DNA of 64,000 nt from JAHEJB01 sp041748175 (lineage in GTDB: Bacteria > Bacteroidota > Rhodothermia > Rhodothermales > Rubricoccaceae). Below, one piece after another: positions 9,002 to 17,994 of this stretch. Numbering within the stretch: position 1 is the first letter of the stretch; the number at the start of each line of letters is the position of its first letter. The notes under the pieces were generated by a model. That model saw only the letters and a program-made list of their open reading frames with translations. It was not told where the DNA came from and ran no database searches. Position numbers and translations under genes: made by a program. The stretch covers positions 18,899-82,898 of the forward strand of contig JBGTDU010000161.1 of assembly GCA_041748175.1 (NCBI GenBank), given 5' to 3'.

Positions 9002-9580
9002 ATGGCCCGAGCAAATCGGCTGATCATCGGCCTGGGAAATCCCGGCCCCGATTATGAAAACACGCGGCACAACGCGGGGTTTATGGTCGTGGACCGCGTT
9101 GCCGCGCGTATGGGCATCACGATGCAACATGCTGTGGCCGCGTCGATCCTCGGGGAAGGAAGATGGAAAGGCCGTCCGATTGCTCTAGCAAAGCCGATGA
9201 CATTTATGAACCGCAGTGGCCAGGCGTTTCAGGCGCTGCTCCGCCGATATGGGCTGAAGCCGGAAGACATCCTCGTCATCTACGACGATATCGCGTTGCC
9301 GTTGGGGTCGATTCGTCTGCGCGAGCGAGGTAGCGCGGGCGGCCACAACGGAATCCAGAGCATCATCGACCACCTTAATTCGACGGATTTTCCCCGCCTG
9401 CGCGTGGGGATAGGGGATAGCTTTTCGCGCGGCGGCCAGGTGCGCTTCGTGCTCGAACCGTTTCGCGATGAAGAAAAACCTGGCATTGAAGTGGCCTTTG
9501 AGACGGCGACGGACGCCGCGCTCACCTTCGTCCGCGACGGCATGTTGACCGCAATGAACCGCTACAACAAACGGCCGTGA
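9002..9580 (+). CDS. pth: Peptidyl-tRNA hydrolase
   Basis: Releases peptide from peptidyl-tRNA that drops off the ribosome. With the ATG at 9002 the protein has 192 residues, the family norm. Motifs are IIGLGNPGPDYENTRHNAGF with the catalytic histidine, KPMTFMNRSGQAF, VIYDDIALPLGSIRLR with the catalytic aspartate, and SAGGHNGIQSI. The frame is open back to GTG 8867, but that would translate the rplY hairpin into a non-conserved 45-residue leader, so I choose 9002. Confidence 0.95.
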   Translation: MARANRLIIGLGNPGPDYENTRHNAGFMVVDRVAARMGITMQHAVAASILGEGRWKGRPIALAKPMTFMNRSGQAFQALLRRYGLKPEDILVIYDDIALPLGSIRLRERGSAGGHNGIQSIIDHLNSTDFPRLRVGIGDSFSRGGQVRFVLEPFRDEEKPGIEVAFETATDAALTFVRDGMLTAMNRYNKRP

Positions 9581-9608
9581 GCACTCTCTGAACAAGCGAA
9601 ACAAATAA

Positions 9609-9636
9609 AGTATTGCGTATTTCGTAATACGTACTA
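9609..9636. repeat. GTATTGCGTAATACG-type palindromic repeat
   Basis: Reads GTATTGCGTATTTCGTAAT with further ACGTAC dyads. It is the first of a dispersed family also at 29517-29590, 30213-30235, 34056-34083, 54152-54240 and 55528-55548, always between genes. Here it lies between pth and the pyrophosphatase gene. Confidence 0.6.
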
Positions 9637-9665
9637 AACCTATCCAATAAACCTCTAACTCCCTT

Positions 9666-12236
9666 ATGGAGACCCAACAGCTACTTGCCCTTCTCGTTCC
9701 AGCGTCCGGAATTGTAGCCCTGGGCTATGCCTTTCTGCGGGCGCAATGGATCGCGAAACAGGACGTCGGCACGGACAAGATGGCGGATATCGCCAAGGAC
9801 ATCGCCGAAGGTGCCCGAGCGTTCCTGAAACGCGAATACCGCGTTCTCGTGGTGTTTGTCGCGGCGGTTGCTGCGCTTCTTGCCTTTGCAAACATGGGTC
9901 GTGCGGATTCCTCGTGGATGATTGCCGTCTCGTTTGTGACCGGTGCTTTCTGCTCCGGGCTGGCAGGCAACATCGGCATGCGCGTGGCGACGAAGGCCAA
10001 CGTGCGCACGACGCATGCCGCACGGACAGGACTTGGGCCCGCGCTAAACGTGGCATTCTCCGGCGGCCTTGTTATGGGGCTCTCCGTTGTTGGGCTAGGG
10101 CTCCTCGGGCTTGGTGGGTTGTTTCTCGCCTACGACGGTATCACGGCCTGGGACATTGCGAAGGTGATCAACGTGCTCGCCGGTTTCTCGCTAGGCGCGT
10201 CGTCCATTGCTCTTTTCGCGCGCGTAGGAGGCGGTATCTACACGAAGGCCGCCGATGTGGGGGCCGACCTCGCCGGGAAAGTCTATGAAGGCATCCCGGA
10301 AGACGACCCGCGCAATCCCGCGACCATAGCCGACAACGTTGGCGACAACGTTGGCGACGTGGCCGGCATGGGGGCCGACCTCTTCGAGAGCTACGTCGGT
10401 TCGATCATCGGTACGATGGTCCTCGGCGCGGCTTTGATTCCGGCTGTATTAGGGGCAGGGGGAATGGAACTCTCCGCTGTTTTGCTGCCGCTGGTTATAG
10501 CTGCCGTCGGCATCATCGTGTCGATTGTCGGATCCTTTTTTGTTCATGTGAAGGAGGGCGGTAACCCGCAACACGGCCTTAATGTTGGCGAGTTCGGCGC
10601 GGCAGGACTGATGGCCGTCCTTTCCTATTTCATCATCAACTGGATGATGCCGGGCGAGTTCACGGCGACGACCCCCATTGTCGGCGAGTTCACGTATACG
10701 GCCAACGGTATTTATTTCGCCGTGCTTATTGGATTGGCGGCGGGAACGCTCATTGGCCTCGTCACCGAGTTTTACACGTCAACCGAGCGGTCGCCGGTCA
10801 TGGGCATCGCGCGCCAAAGCGTTACAGGCTCGGCAACGAACATCATTGCGGGGCTTGGTGTGGGGATGTACTCCACGGGCATCCCAACGGTCGTGCTCGT
10901 CTTCGCCATCATCGGCGCATTCGAATTTGCCGGGTTGTACGGCATTGCCATCGCGGCGCTCGGAATGCTCTCAGTAACGGGTATTCAGCTCGCGGTTGAC
11001 GCCTACGGCCCAATTTCTGACAACGCGGGTGGCATCGCCGAGATGGCCGACCTTCCGCCGGAAGTACGCGAACGGACCGACAAGCTGGACGCCGTCGGCA
11101 ACACGACGGCCGCGATCGGTAAGGGCTTCGCGATCGGCTCTGCGGCGCTCACTGCGTTGGCGCTCTTCGCGGCGTTCATGCAGCAGGCAGGTATCGAGTC
11201 CATCGACGTAGCCAATCCGCAGATTCTCGCGGGCGTCCTTCTCGGCGCGATGCTTCCCTTCGTTTTCTCGGCAATGGCCATGGCTGCGGTTGGCCGCGCT
11301 GCTGCGGATATGATCAAGGAAGTCGGCCGTCAATTCGCCGAAATTCCTGGTCTTCGCGAGGGCACAGCGAAGGCCGACCACGCACGGTGCATCGACATCT
11401 CGACCAGAGCTGCTCTCCGTGAAATGATCGCGCCAGGCCTCCTCGCGCTAATCGTGCCGGTTGCGATCGGCTTCATCGACAAGGAGATGCTGGGCGGCTT
11501 GCTCGTCGGCGTTACCGTTTCCGGCGTGCTGATGGCGATCTTCCAGTCCAATGCCGGAGGCGCGTGGGATAACGCCAAGAAGCGTATTGAAGGCGGCGTG
11601 ACGTTCGACGGCGTTGATTATGGCAAGGGTACAGAGGTTCACAAAGCTGCGATCGTTGGCGACACTGTGGGCGACCCACTCAAGGACACATCCGGCCCGA
11701 GCCTGAACATCCTCGTCAAGCTCATTGCTGTCGTCGCGCTCGTCATTGCTCCGCTGATTGCTGGCACGGATGCCCCAACTCCGAGCGTCGGTCCCATCGG
11801 GCAAGCCGAGATCGTCCGGCCCGGCGTTGTTGGCGTTGCTTCTGACTTCTCATTCGTAATGGAGGATGGCTCCGTCGTGCTCCGCGGCGCGGTTGCCGAC
11901 GAGGCTACGCGGGCATCACTTCTTGACAACGTCCGTCGCGTCTTCCCGAATGTTGTTGTTCGTGACGAACTATCGGTGGATGCCTCGACTACCCGCGAGG
12001 GAATGGGTGAAATGATTGGTGGGATGTTCGGTTTTGCAGGTCGCGTTCGCAACGCAGCACTTGTGCTGGACGGCGATGTGATCGCGCTCGGTGGAGAGGT
12101 TCCCTCCGTGGAGGCCAAGGCCGAGCTGGACGCAGATATTGCAGGCTCCATTCCGGCTGGTTACTCGTATGTTTCTGAGATCGTCGTGGTCGGGACGAGC
12201 GCGGACGGGACCGGCTCTGAGGCGATTGTCCGCTAG
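9666..12236 (+). CDS. hppA: K+-dependent membrane pyrophosphatase with a C-terminal BON-like extension
   Basis: Integral membrane pump that couples PPi hydrolysis to H+ and/or Na+ export. The 856-residue protein has about 16 membrane helices. The PPi site is visible in KAADVGADLAGKVYEGIPED and DNVGDNVGDVAGMGADLFES (about residues 200-245), and in DNAGGIAEMADLPPEVR, DNAKKRIE and GDTVGDPLKDTSGPS. GNTTAA has alanine where K+-independent enzymes have lysine, so K+ dependence is expected. From about residue 710 a soluble tail of roughly 145 residues follows, in two similar halves (DGSVVLRGAVADEATR and DGDVIALGGEVPSVEAK), resembling BON/OsmY-type lipid-interacting repeats. That fusion is unusual. 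A terminator follows. Confidence 0.94.
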   Translation: METQQLLALLVPASGIVALGYAFLRAQWIAKQDVGTDKMADIAKDIAEGARAFLKREYRVLVVFVAAVAALLAFANMGRADSSWMIAVSFVTGAFCSGLAGNIGMRVATKANVRTTHAARTGLGPALNVAFSGGLVMGLSVVGLGLLGLGGLFLAYDGITAWDIAKVINVLAGFSLGASSIALFARVGGGIYTKAADVGADLAGKVYEGIPEDDPRNPATIADNVGDNVGDVAGMGADLFESYVGSIIGTMVLGAALIPAVLGAGGMELSAVLLPLVIAAVGIIVSIVGSFFVHVKEGGNPQHGLNVGEFGAAGLMAVLSYFIINWMMPGEFTATTPIVGEFTYTANGIYFAVLIGLAAGTLIGLVTEFYTSTERSPVMGIARQSVTGSATNIIAGLGVGMYSTGIPTVVLVFAIIGAFEFAGLYGIAIAALGMLSVTGIQLAVDAYGPISDNAGGIAEMADLPPEVRERTDKLDAVGNTTAAIGKGFAIGSAALTALALFAAFMQQAGIESIDVANPQILAGVLLGAMLPFVFSAMAMAAVGRAAADMIKEVGRQFAEIPGLREGTAKADHARCIDISTRAALREMIAPGLLALIVPVAIGFIDKEMLGGLLVGVTVSGVLMAIFQSNAGGAWDNAKKRIEGGVTFDGVDYGKGTEVHKAAIVGDTVGDPLKDTSGPSLNILVKLIAVVALVIAPLIAGTDAPTPSVGPIGQAEIVRPGVVGVASDFSFVMEDGSVVLRGAVADEATRASLLDNVRRVFPNVVVRDELSVDASTTREGMGEMIGGMFGFAGRVRNAALVLDGDVIALGGEVPSVEAKAELDADIAGSIPAGYSYVSEIVVVGTSADGTGSEAIVR

Positions 12237-12256
12237 CGCGGACGTCTCGTCATTTC

Positions 12257-12292
12257 AAGCCCCGCTTTGCGATTGCACGGCGGGGCTTTTTG
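12257..12292 (+). terminator. Rho-independent terminator after hppA
   Basis: Stem AAGCCCCGC / GCGGGGCTT with a 14-nt loop, followed by a T run (CTTTTT). It lies 20 bp after the hppA stop. Confidence 0.85.
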
Positions 12293-12417
12293 CGTCCACT
12301 GAGGGTGTCGAGTCTAGAATGTCGCCTGTAGTGAAGAAGCGTCGGCAGTTGATTGGTATATCCGCCGCGCGCTAATATCCATTGTCCCTGCCCACCGCAA
12401 CCTCCCTCAGATCCGCC

Positions 12418-13275
12418 ATGCGCAACGCTCTCAAATGGACCGCCCGCTTACTCGGTGGCCTCCTTGTTCTTCTCCTCATCGCCGGATTTGCGATGTACAT
12501 GATCGGCGGCTCGAAAATCGGCGAGACCTACGAACTACCGGATGTAGCCCTCAACGTGTCCGACGATTCGACCTCCCTGGCTCAGGGCGCCCATCTTGCC
12601 GCGACGCTTGGGTGCGTCGATTGTCACGGCCAGGATCTGAGCGGCAAGGAACTGTTCGACGCGCCACCGTTTCGTGTTGTCGCTCCGAATCTGACACCGT
12701 CAGGAATTGGTGGCCAACGGACGGACGCGCAGTTAGAACACGCCATCCGCCATGGCGTCGGCGGCGATGGAACGTCGCTCATCGTCATGCCCGCGGCTGC
12801 GTACCACGGATTGGCGGATGACGATGTCTCCGCTTTGATTTCCTACATCCGTTCCGTGCCCGCAGTCGAAAACGAGCCAGGTGCCACACAAATCAAAACG
12901 ATGGGCCGGCTGATCGCTGCAGGACCGTTTGATCCGGCTTTGGAGGTCAATCTGGAAGCGAGCCCTTCCTCTCACCCGGAGCCCGGTCCGACCCCGGAGT
13001 ACGGGGCTTATTTGTTTGGGGCGGTTTGCCATTACTGCCACGGTGCTGACGCTCGAGGCATGGACGTTCCACCGATCCCCGAGTCGCCTCCTGCCCCCGA
13101 TCTCACCGCCTCGGGCAACTGGACCCTGGCGCAATTTCAGGAATCACTCCGCACGGGTATAACGCCTGCCGGTCGCCAGGTGAACGCCGAGTTCATGCCG
13201 TACCCGTTTTTCGGGCAGATGACTGATACCGAGTTGGAGGCGCTGCATTCCTACTTCGGTTCTCTCTCGCGCTAG
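12418..13275 (+). CDS. Membrane-anchored di-heme c-type cytochrome
   Basis: Starting at ATG 12418, the 285-residue protein opens with a short basic segment and one hydrophobic helix (LLGGLLVLLLIAGFAMYMIGG) that exports and anchors it. Two cytochrome c domains follow, with haem motifs CVDCH (first domain, about residue 66) and CHYCH (second, about residue 204). Architecture and length resemble alcohol or gluconate dehydrogenase cytochrome subunits, but no dehydrogenase is nearby. An upstream TTG at 12382 is less likely. The stop codon TAG lies inside the left terminus of the MITE-like element at 13272. A partial copy of its second domain lies at 14916. Confidence 0.85.
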   Translation: MRNALKWTARLLGGLLVLLLIAGFAMYMIGGSKIGETYELPDVALNVSDDSTSLAQGAHLAATLGCVDCHGQDLSGKELFDAPPFRVVAPNLTPSGIGGQRTDAQLEHAIRHGVGGDGTSLIVMPAAAYHGLADDDVSALISYIRSVPAVENEPGATQIKTMGRLIAAGPFDPALEVNLEASPSSHPEPGPTPEYGAYLFGAVCHYCHGADARGMDVPPIPESPPAPDLTASGNWTLAQFQESLRTGITPAGRQVNAEFMPYPFFGQMTDTELEALHSYFGSLSR

Positions 13276-13418
13276 GGGTCTGTCGGACTTAGGCAGATTC
13301 AATTGCGGCGCCAGTCACTCGGCCCGTATCTCCGCTCTTTTTCGTTACCTAGTCCCACTCGGCTCGTGATGGCCTGTCCAGACCCGCCGGGAAACCCCTA
13401 AGTCCGACACACCCCTGG
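13272..13418. repeat. MITE-like element, copy 2 (147 bp)
   Basis: Left end CTAGGGGTCTGTCGGACT and right end its inverted complement with CTGG instead of CTAG. It is a shorter relative of the copies at 3416 and 54300, sharing GGCAGATTC, TTTTTCGTTACCTAGTCCC and the right end. It overlaps the cytochrome stop codon. The paralogous site at 15268 has the same CGCTAG stop without an element, giving an empty-site comparison. Confidence 0.82.
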
Positions 13419-13435
13419 ATCCACAATTTCTAACG

Positions 13436-13824
13436 GTGACCGAACGACTGGAACAAAACAAACAACACGCCCAGCGCTTTTCTATGCGCTCATGTTTAAA
13501 GGTCGCTGTCCCAACGAGACCTTCGACCTATACGCCGGTGAAGTTTACATCCAGCACAACCCCCACGTCGGCGGCGGCAAAGAAGCCTTCGCCGCATATT
13601 TCGAGCGGATGGAACGGGAGTACCCCGGCAAACGAGTGCACTTCAAGCGCGTCACTGCCGGGGTAGACTTCGTTGTTCTCCACGGCTTTGAGGAGTGGCC
13701 AGGCGACGAGGACGATACCGGAATCGACATCTTTCGGTTCGATAGCAACGGCAAGATCGTAGAACACTTGGACGTGCTCCAGGCGATCCCCACGTCGACT
13801 GCGAACGAGGACGCGATGTGCTAG
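13436..13824 (+). pseudogene. SnoaL/NTF2-like protein, frameshifted near the 5' end
   Basis: GTG 13436 opens a frame reading TERLEQNKQHAQ, the usual start of SnoaL-like proteins. The rest of the domain (LFYALMFKGRCPNETFD and onward to FRFDSNGKIVEHLDVLQ) continues one frame over. A missing or extra base near 13472-13476 would restore a single protein of about 129 residues. SnoaL-like cone-fold proteins include ester cyclases and unknown enzymes, so no substrate can be named. The intact downstream frame alone starts at ATG 13492 (110 residues). It could be a true mutation or a sequencing error. Confidence 0.7.
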
Positions 13825-13929
13825 GCGCAGCAGAACCTGCCGCCGCTTGCCGAGACAGGGCTGTTTCATTCTTGCCGAATCCGGCGCTGTTCTATACTTT
13901 GCTCGGAATCATCGAACAACCGTCTACCC

Positions 13930-14406
13930 GTGCATACGCTTCAAATCCTTCTCACCGCGATACTGTTCGCTTCCAACGCGACGCTCGCCCAAACCACGTG
14001 TGCCAACGACGTCTCTACCATCGATAGCATCATCGAAGCCTACTACGAGGTCATTTCGGGCCCGGAGCGCGAGGCATCTGACGCTCAACGTGACCGTTGC
14101 CTGCATCATCTGGATGCGTGGGTGGCCATTGCGAGCATGAATGAGGAGGGCACGCCGAGAGTTGACGTGATCACGCTGAACGATTATCACGGAACCAACG
14201 AACCTCGCCAGCAAGGATTCTGGGAATGGGAGACGGCTAGAGAAGTCCACAGATCGGGCAACATGGTGCACGTGTGGAGCAGCTACGCGTCAGCGCGAAC
14301 AGAAAACGGTGAACCCTTCGCCGTGGGTATCAACAGTATTACGCTGTTTCACGACGGCGAACGCTGGTGGATCATGGGCTGGATGTTTGATACATCAGCC
14401 GAATGA
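13930..14406 (+). CDS. Secreted NTF2/SnoaL-like protein
   Basis: A 158-residue protein starting at GTG, with a signal peptide (LQILLTAILFASNATLA, cleavage likely before QTTCAND). The mature part looks like an NTF2-like cone fold: an N-terminal helix (DSIIEAYYEVIS), a histidine/aspartate strand region, and the ending GINSITLFHDGERWWIMGWMFDT, typical of this fold. No catalytic assignment is possible. It follows another NTF2-like gene, but the two are unlike outside the fold. Confidence 0.7.
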   Translation: MHTLQILLTAILFASNATLAQTTCANDVSTIDSIIEAYYEVISGPEREASDAQRDRCLHHLDAWVAIASMNEEGTPRVDVITLNDYHGTNEPRQQGFWEWETAREVHRSGNMVHVWSSYASARTENGEPFAVGINSITLFHDGERWWIMGWMFDTSAE

Positions 14407-14593
14407 TTGACCGAACTATTCTGTATGGCTGATAAACCAGCCGCTCGTACATTGCAGAAATCGTCGAGCCAGAGGCAGACTAAATCGAGAAGCACGACCG
14501 CGTGGGCTTCGACAGGATGTCATGATCGATGTAGTCCGCGAAAACACTGACGAATAGCCATCCCACCCACCTTCAAAACGAGGAGAAGCAACC

Positions 14594-14875
14594 ATGCCCT
14601 ACCTAATCACCCACTTTTTCGAAGGCGGCACCCAGGAGCAGTACGACGCGATCATCTCCAAAGCCCATCCGTCTGATGGCACTTTGCCCCCGGGGCAGCT
14701 CCACCACTTCGCTGGTCCGACCGAGGACGGGTTCCTCGTCGTGGCGCTATGGGACAAGAAGGAGTCGAACGACGCCTTTCAGCAGGCGCTCCTGCCGATC
14801 ATCGGAGGACTTGAGGGAGGTCCGCCGCCGCCGCAGGAGCGGACGTCCGAAATTACCAACAAGCTGAGTTCCTAA
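14594..14875 (+). CDS. Small dimeric alpha/beta-barrel (ABM-like) hypothetical protein
   Basis: A 93-residue cytoplasmic protein preceded by GAGGAG at good spacing. The pattern LITHFFEGGTQEQYDAII ... LHHFAGPTEDGFLVVALWDKKESNDAF ... matches the antibiotic-biosynthesis-monooxygenase-like fold found in many small stress or scavenging proteins. No active-site assignment. The 187 bp before it holds no gene. Confidence 0.7.
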   Translation: MPYLITHFFEGGTQEQYDAIISKAHPSDGTLPPGQLHHFAGPTEDGFLVVALWDKKESNDAFQQALLPIIGGLEGGPPPPQERTSEITNKLSS

Positions 14876-14915
14876 CTTGGTACCTCGGGATCGGAGATTC
14901 ATTTGGGGTGTGATT

Positions 14916-15268
14916 GACCGTTCGATCTGGCTTTTGAGGTCAATCTGGAGCCAAGCCCTTCCTCTCACCCGGAGCACGGTCCGACCCCGGAGTACGGGGC
15001 ATATTTGTTCGGGGTCACGTGCCATTACTGCTACGGGGCTGACGCTCGGGGCATGGACGTTCCACCGATCCCCGAGTCGCCTCCTGCGCCCGATCTTACC
15101 GCTTCGGGCAATTGGACCCTTGCGCAATTTCAGGAATCACTCCGCACGGGTATAACGCCTGCCGGTCGCCGGGTGAACGCCGAGTTCATGCCGTACCCGT
15201 TTTTCGGGCAGATGACCGATACCGAGTTAAAGGCGCTGCATGCCTACTTCGGTTCTCTCTCGCGCTAG
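14916..15268 (+). pseudogene. Duplicated 3' part of the c-type cytochrome gene; haem ligand lost
   Basis: The stretch from CCGTTCGATCTGG to the stop at 15268 repeats about 12921-13275 at high identity. It covers only the second cytochrome domain, with no signal or start. The haem motif reads CHYCY instead of CHYCH, removing the proximal histidine. It ends CGCTAG exactly like the parent gene, without the MITE-like element that follows the parent. Non-functional remnant of a duplication. Confidence 0.85.
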
Positions 15269-15339
15269 AACCTGATTCACACCGAACGCGTCGGAAAACC
15301 CGGCACGCTACCGACCACGCAACATTTCGCACCAATCCG

Positions 15340-16044
15340 ATGCACGAACACCGACCTGATTCATTTCCGATTCCGCAGGTGAGCCCCGCCGTTGCGGCAT
15401 ACCTCGCTATTTCGAGCGCGCTGCTGATGATAGTCGGTGCCATATTGCTGATGGCCTCCGGCGTCGATCTCGACAGGGCCCTCGCGGAAGGGTCGATAGA
15501 CGCTTACCTCCGCAATGCAGCGGACGCTCGCGGCATCCTCGTGGCCAATCTCAGCGTGTGGATTGTCGGCGTAATCCTTTGGGGGGCAGCCGGGACGCTC
15601 ATCTCAAAGCTCCCAGCCGGTCGGCCCACGGCAGCAGTGCTTGGGCGCTACTGCTTTCAGGTAGGCGTGCCGGTCGTGGTGGGGGCGTACGTGGCGTGGC
15701 TTGCTGTCGTCGTACAGCTGGCGGGCGTGGATTCCGCCGCTGCCGTAGAAGTCGGCAAGGCCCTCGGTTGGTTTGCTTCTCGCGCCGACTGGGTTGCCAC
15801 CATTCTAGTGGTGGGGCTTGGGCCTGCGCTCCTCGCCTCCGGCGGTGTTGGGACCTGGGCACCCCGGTGGTTGATTGGATGGGGGTATCTAGCTGCCGCC
15901 ACGGGCGTTTTGAACGCCATAGCCATGCTGACGGGCGGCGCGGGCCTCCTGACCTATGGTTTTCTGATCATACCGGTTGGTGTCGGTTGGTTGATCGCTG
16001 TCGGCGTCGTGCTGTTGCGTTGGCCTGGCTCACTGAGATCTTGA
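15340..16044 (+). CDS. Multi-pass membrane protein (DUF4386-like)
   Basis: From ATG 15340, 234 residues with about six hydrophobic helices (for example AYLAISSALLMIVGAILLMASG and LTYGFLIIPVGVGWLIAVGVVLL). Similar in length and pattern to small DUF4386-type membrane proteins of unknown function. The frame extends upstream into the cytochrome duplication but the first credible start is 15340. No operon partner is evident. Confidence 0.65.
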   Translation: MHEHRPDSFPIPQVSPAVAAYLAISSALLMIVGAILLMASGVDLDRALAEGSIDAYLRNAADARGILVANLSVWIVGVILWGAAGTLISKLPAGRPTAAVLGRYCFQVGVPVVVGAYVAWLAVVVQLAGVDSAAAVEVGKALGWFASRADWVATILVVGLGPALLASGGVGTWAPRWLIGWGYLAAATGVLNAIAMLTGGAGLLTYGFLIIPVGVGWLIAVGVVLLRWPGSLRS

Positions 16045-16167
16045 CGCCGTCGGCGGATTCGTGGCGCGTTCGCGCGAAACCAACAAGAAGCGCGCAGGTC
16101 GGTCATGCCAGTTATCGGGAGCGGTATATTTTGCATCCGGATTTTCTGAATTCTAACCGCAAGTACC

Positions 16168-17910
16168 ATGGCCCGCGTCAATGTCGTCATGCCTAAAATG
16201 GGCGAAAGCGTCATGGAAGGCACCGTTCTGGAGTGGAAAAAGAAGATCGGTGACGTCGTCGAACTGGATGAAACCCTGCTGGAAATTTCGACGGACAAGG
16301 TCGATTCCGAAATCCCGAGTCCATCGGCAGGCAAGCTCGTCGAGATCCTCGTCCAGGAGGGGGATACGGTGGATGTCGGTACGCCTATCGCCGTGATCGA
16401 TTCGGACGTACATGCTGAGGTGGCGGCCGAAGGCACCGATCCGGTTTCTGCTGAAGCGGCTTCTGTGAGCGAACCGGAGCCAGCACCGGTTGCAGAGGCG
16501 GCGCCTCCTGCTGCCGAAGAGCTAGTTCCGGCGGTTGCGGAGAACGGCTCGGCGCCGGTTGCTGGTGGCGGTGCCCGCGTAAACGTCGTGATGCCCAAAA
16601 TGGGCGAATCCGTCATGGAGGGCACCGTGCTCTCGTGGGCCAAGAAGGTCGGCGATCAGGTGGAGTTGGACGAGACGCTGTTGGAAATTTCCACGGACAA
16701 AGTCGATTCGGAAATTCCAAGCCCTGCGGCTGGCATCCTTGCCGAGATCCTGGTTCCCGAAGGCGAAACAGTCGACGTTGGCGTTGCCATCGCCATCATT
16801 GCAACAGGCGAGGACGTCGCAGTTCCTGCGGCCACGCCTGTTTCTGCCCCGGTCCCCAAGGCTGCGCCGATACCTGTTTCCCCGCCGACACCTTCTGGTG
16901 ATGGCTCGGCTATGGAAGCCGTCACCGCACCGGTCGCCGATGGCACCCCGATTCAGCGACGGGGTTCGGACGGTCGGTTCTTTTCCCCGCTTGTCCGTTC
17001 CATCGCGGAGACGGAGGGGCTTTCCATGGGCGAATTGGAAGCCATCGCCGGCACCGGCGCGGAAGGCCGCGTCACAAAAAGCGATGTGATGGGCTTCCTG
17101 CAGAATCGTGAGAAACGGCCTGCCGTCCCGCCTGCGCCGACTGCCACGCCGGTGAGGCACGCCGCGGCTCCGAGCCAATCGGCCGAGGGCGATCCCCGCG
17201 TCGAGATCATCGAAATGGACCGGATGCGCCAGCTCATCGCGGAGCATATGATCCGCTCCAAGGCGACAAGCGCTCACGTCACGTCCTTCACGGAGATCGA
17301 CATGACGGGCGTCGTCGGCCACCGCGAAAAGCACAAGGCGGCTTTCGAGACTCGCGAAGGGACGAAGCTCACGTACACGCCCTATTTCCTCTACGCGGCC
17401 ATCGAGCCCATGCGCGCCCATCCGTGGATGAACTCGTCCGTCGATGGCGCGCGAATCACGGTGAAGAAGGACTTTCATATCGGGATCGCCGTGGCTATCG
17501 GCACGAAGGGGCTGCTCGTTCCCGTCGTTCGCAACGCGGGCCAACAAAACTTGACGGGCCTTGCCCATTCGGTGGCGGATCTCGCCGCCCGCGCGCGCAA
17601 CAAGCAGCTGCTTCCGGACGAACTGCAGGGCGGCACCATCACCATAACCAACGTCGGTTCGCTCGGCTCGCTGATGGGCACGCCCATCATCAATCAGCCG
17701 CAGGTGGCGATCCTCTCGCCGGGAGCTATCGTGAAGCGGCCCGTCGTCGTTGAAGATCCGGCGCTCGGTGACGTGATTGCGATTCGCCAGATGATGTACG
17801 TATCGCTCAGCTACGACCACCGAATCATTGACGGCGCGATGGCAGCCTCCTTTTTGAAGGCGTATCGGGAGAGTTTGGAAGCCATCGGGAAGGAAAGTGT
17901 GCTGTTCTAG
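16168..17910 (+). CDS. Dihydrolipoamide acyltransferase (E2) with two lipoyl domains
   Basis: Core of a 2-oxoacid dehydrogenase complex (2-oxoglutarate or branched-chain type), transferring the acyl group from lipoyl-lysine to CoA. The 580-residue protein has lipoyl domain 1 (about 2-77) and domain 2 (about 133-210), each with STDKVDSE holding the lipoylated lysine (K44 in the first). Ala/Pro linkers follow, then a peripheral subunit-binding domain (FFSPLVRSIAETEGLSMGEL, about 271-310) and the catalytic domain ending with the DHRIIDGAMAA active-site motif. No E1 or E3 gene is adjacent, so the partners are elsewhere. The substrate class stays open. Confidence 0.9.
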   Translation: MARVNVVMPKMGESVMEGTVLEWKKKIGDVVELDETLLEISTDKVDSEIPSPSAGKLVEILVQEGDTVDVGTPIAVIDSDVHAEVAAEGTDPVSAEAASVSEPEPAPVAEAAPPAAEELVPAVAENGSAPVAGGGARVNVVMPKMGESVMEGTVLSWAKKVGDQVELDETLLEISTDKVDSEIPSPAAGILAEILVPEGETVDVGVAIAIIATGEDVAVPAATPVSAPVPKAAPIPVSPPTPSGDGSAMEAVTAPVADGTPIQRRGSDGRFFSPLVRSIAETEGLSMGELEAIAGTGAEGRVTKSDVMGFLQNREKRPAVPPAPTATPVRHAAAPSQSAEGDPRVEIIEMDRMRQLIAEHMIRSKATSAHVTSFTEIDMTGVVGHREKHKAAFETREGTKLTYTPYFLYAAIEPMRAHPWMNSSVDGARITVKKDFHIGIAVAIGTKGLLVPVVRNAGQQNLTGLAHSVADLAARARNKQLLPDELQGGTITITNVGSLGSLMGTPIINQPQVAILSPGAIVKRPVVVEDPALGDVIAIRQMMYVSLSYDHRIIDGAMAASFLKAYRESLEAIGKESVLF

Positions 17911-17994
17911 GTAGGGACTTCTCGCCGAGGCGTCCGCGGTTGGAAGGCACGTTTTTCGCGCCTACTTTCCGATGGAATAGCCGTTATCGCGTCC

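Noticed and set aside
15112..15339. Upstream extension of the DUF4386-like gene
   Set aside because: It runs out of frame through the cytochrome pseudogene.
16522..17820. 432-residue frame antisense to the E2 gene
   Set aside because: Shadow of a GC-rich coding region; no family features.
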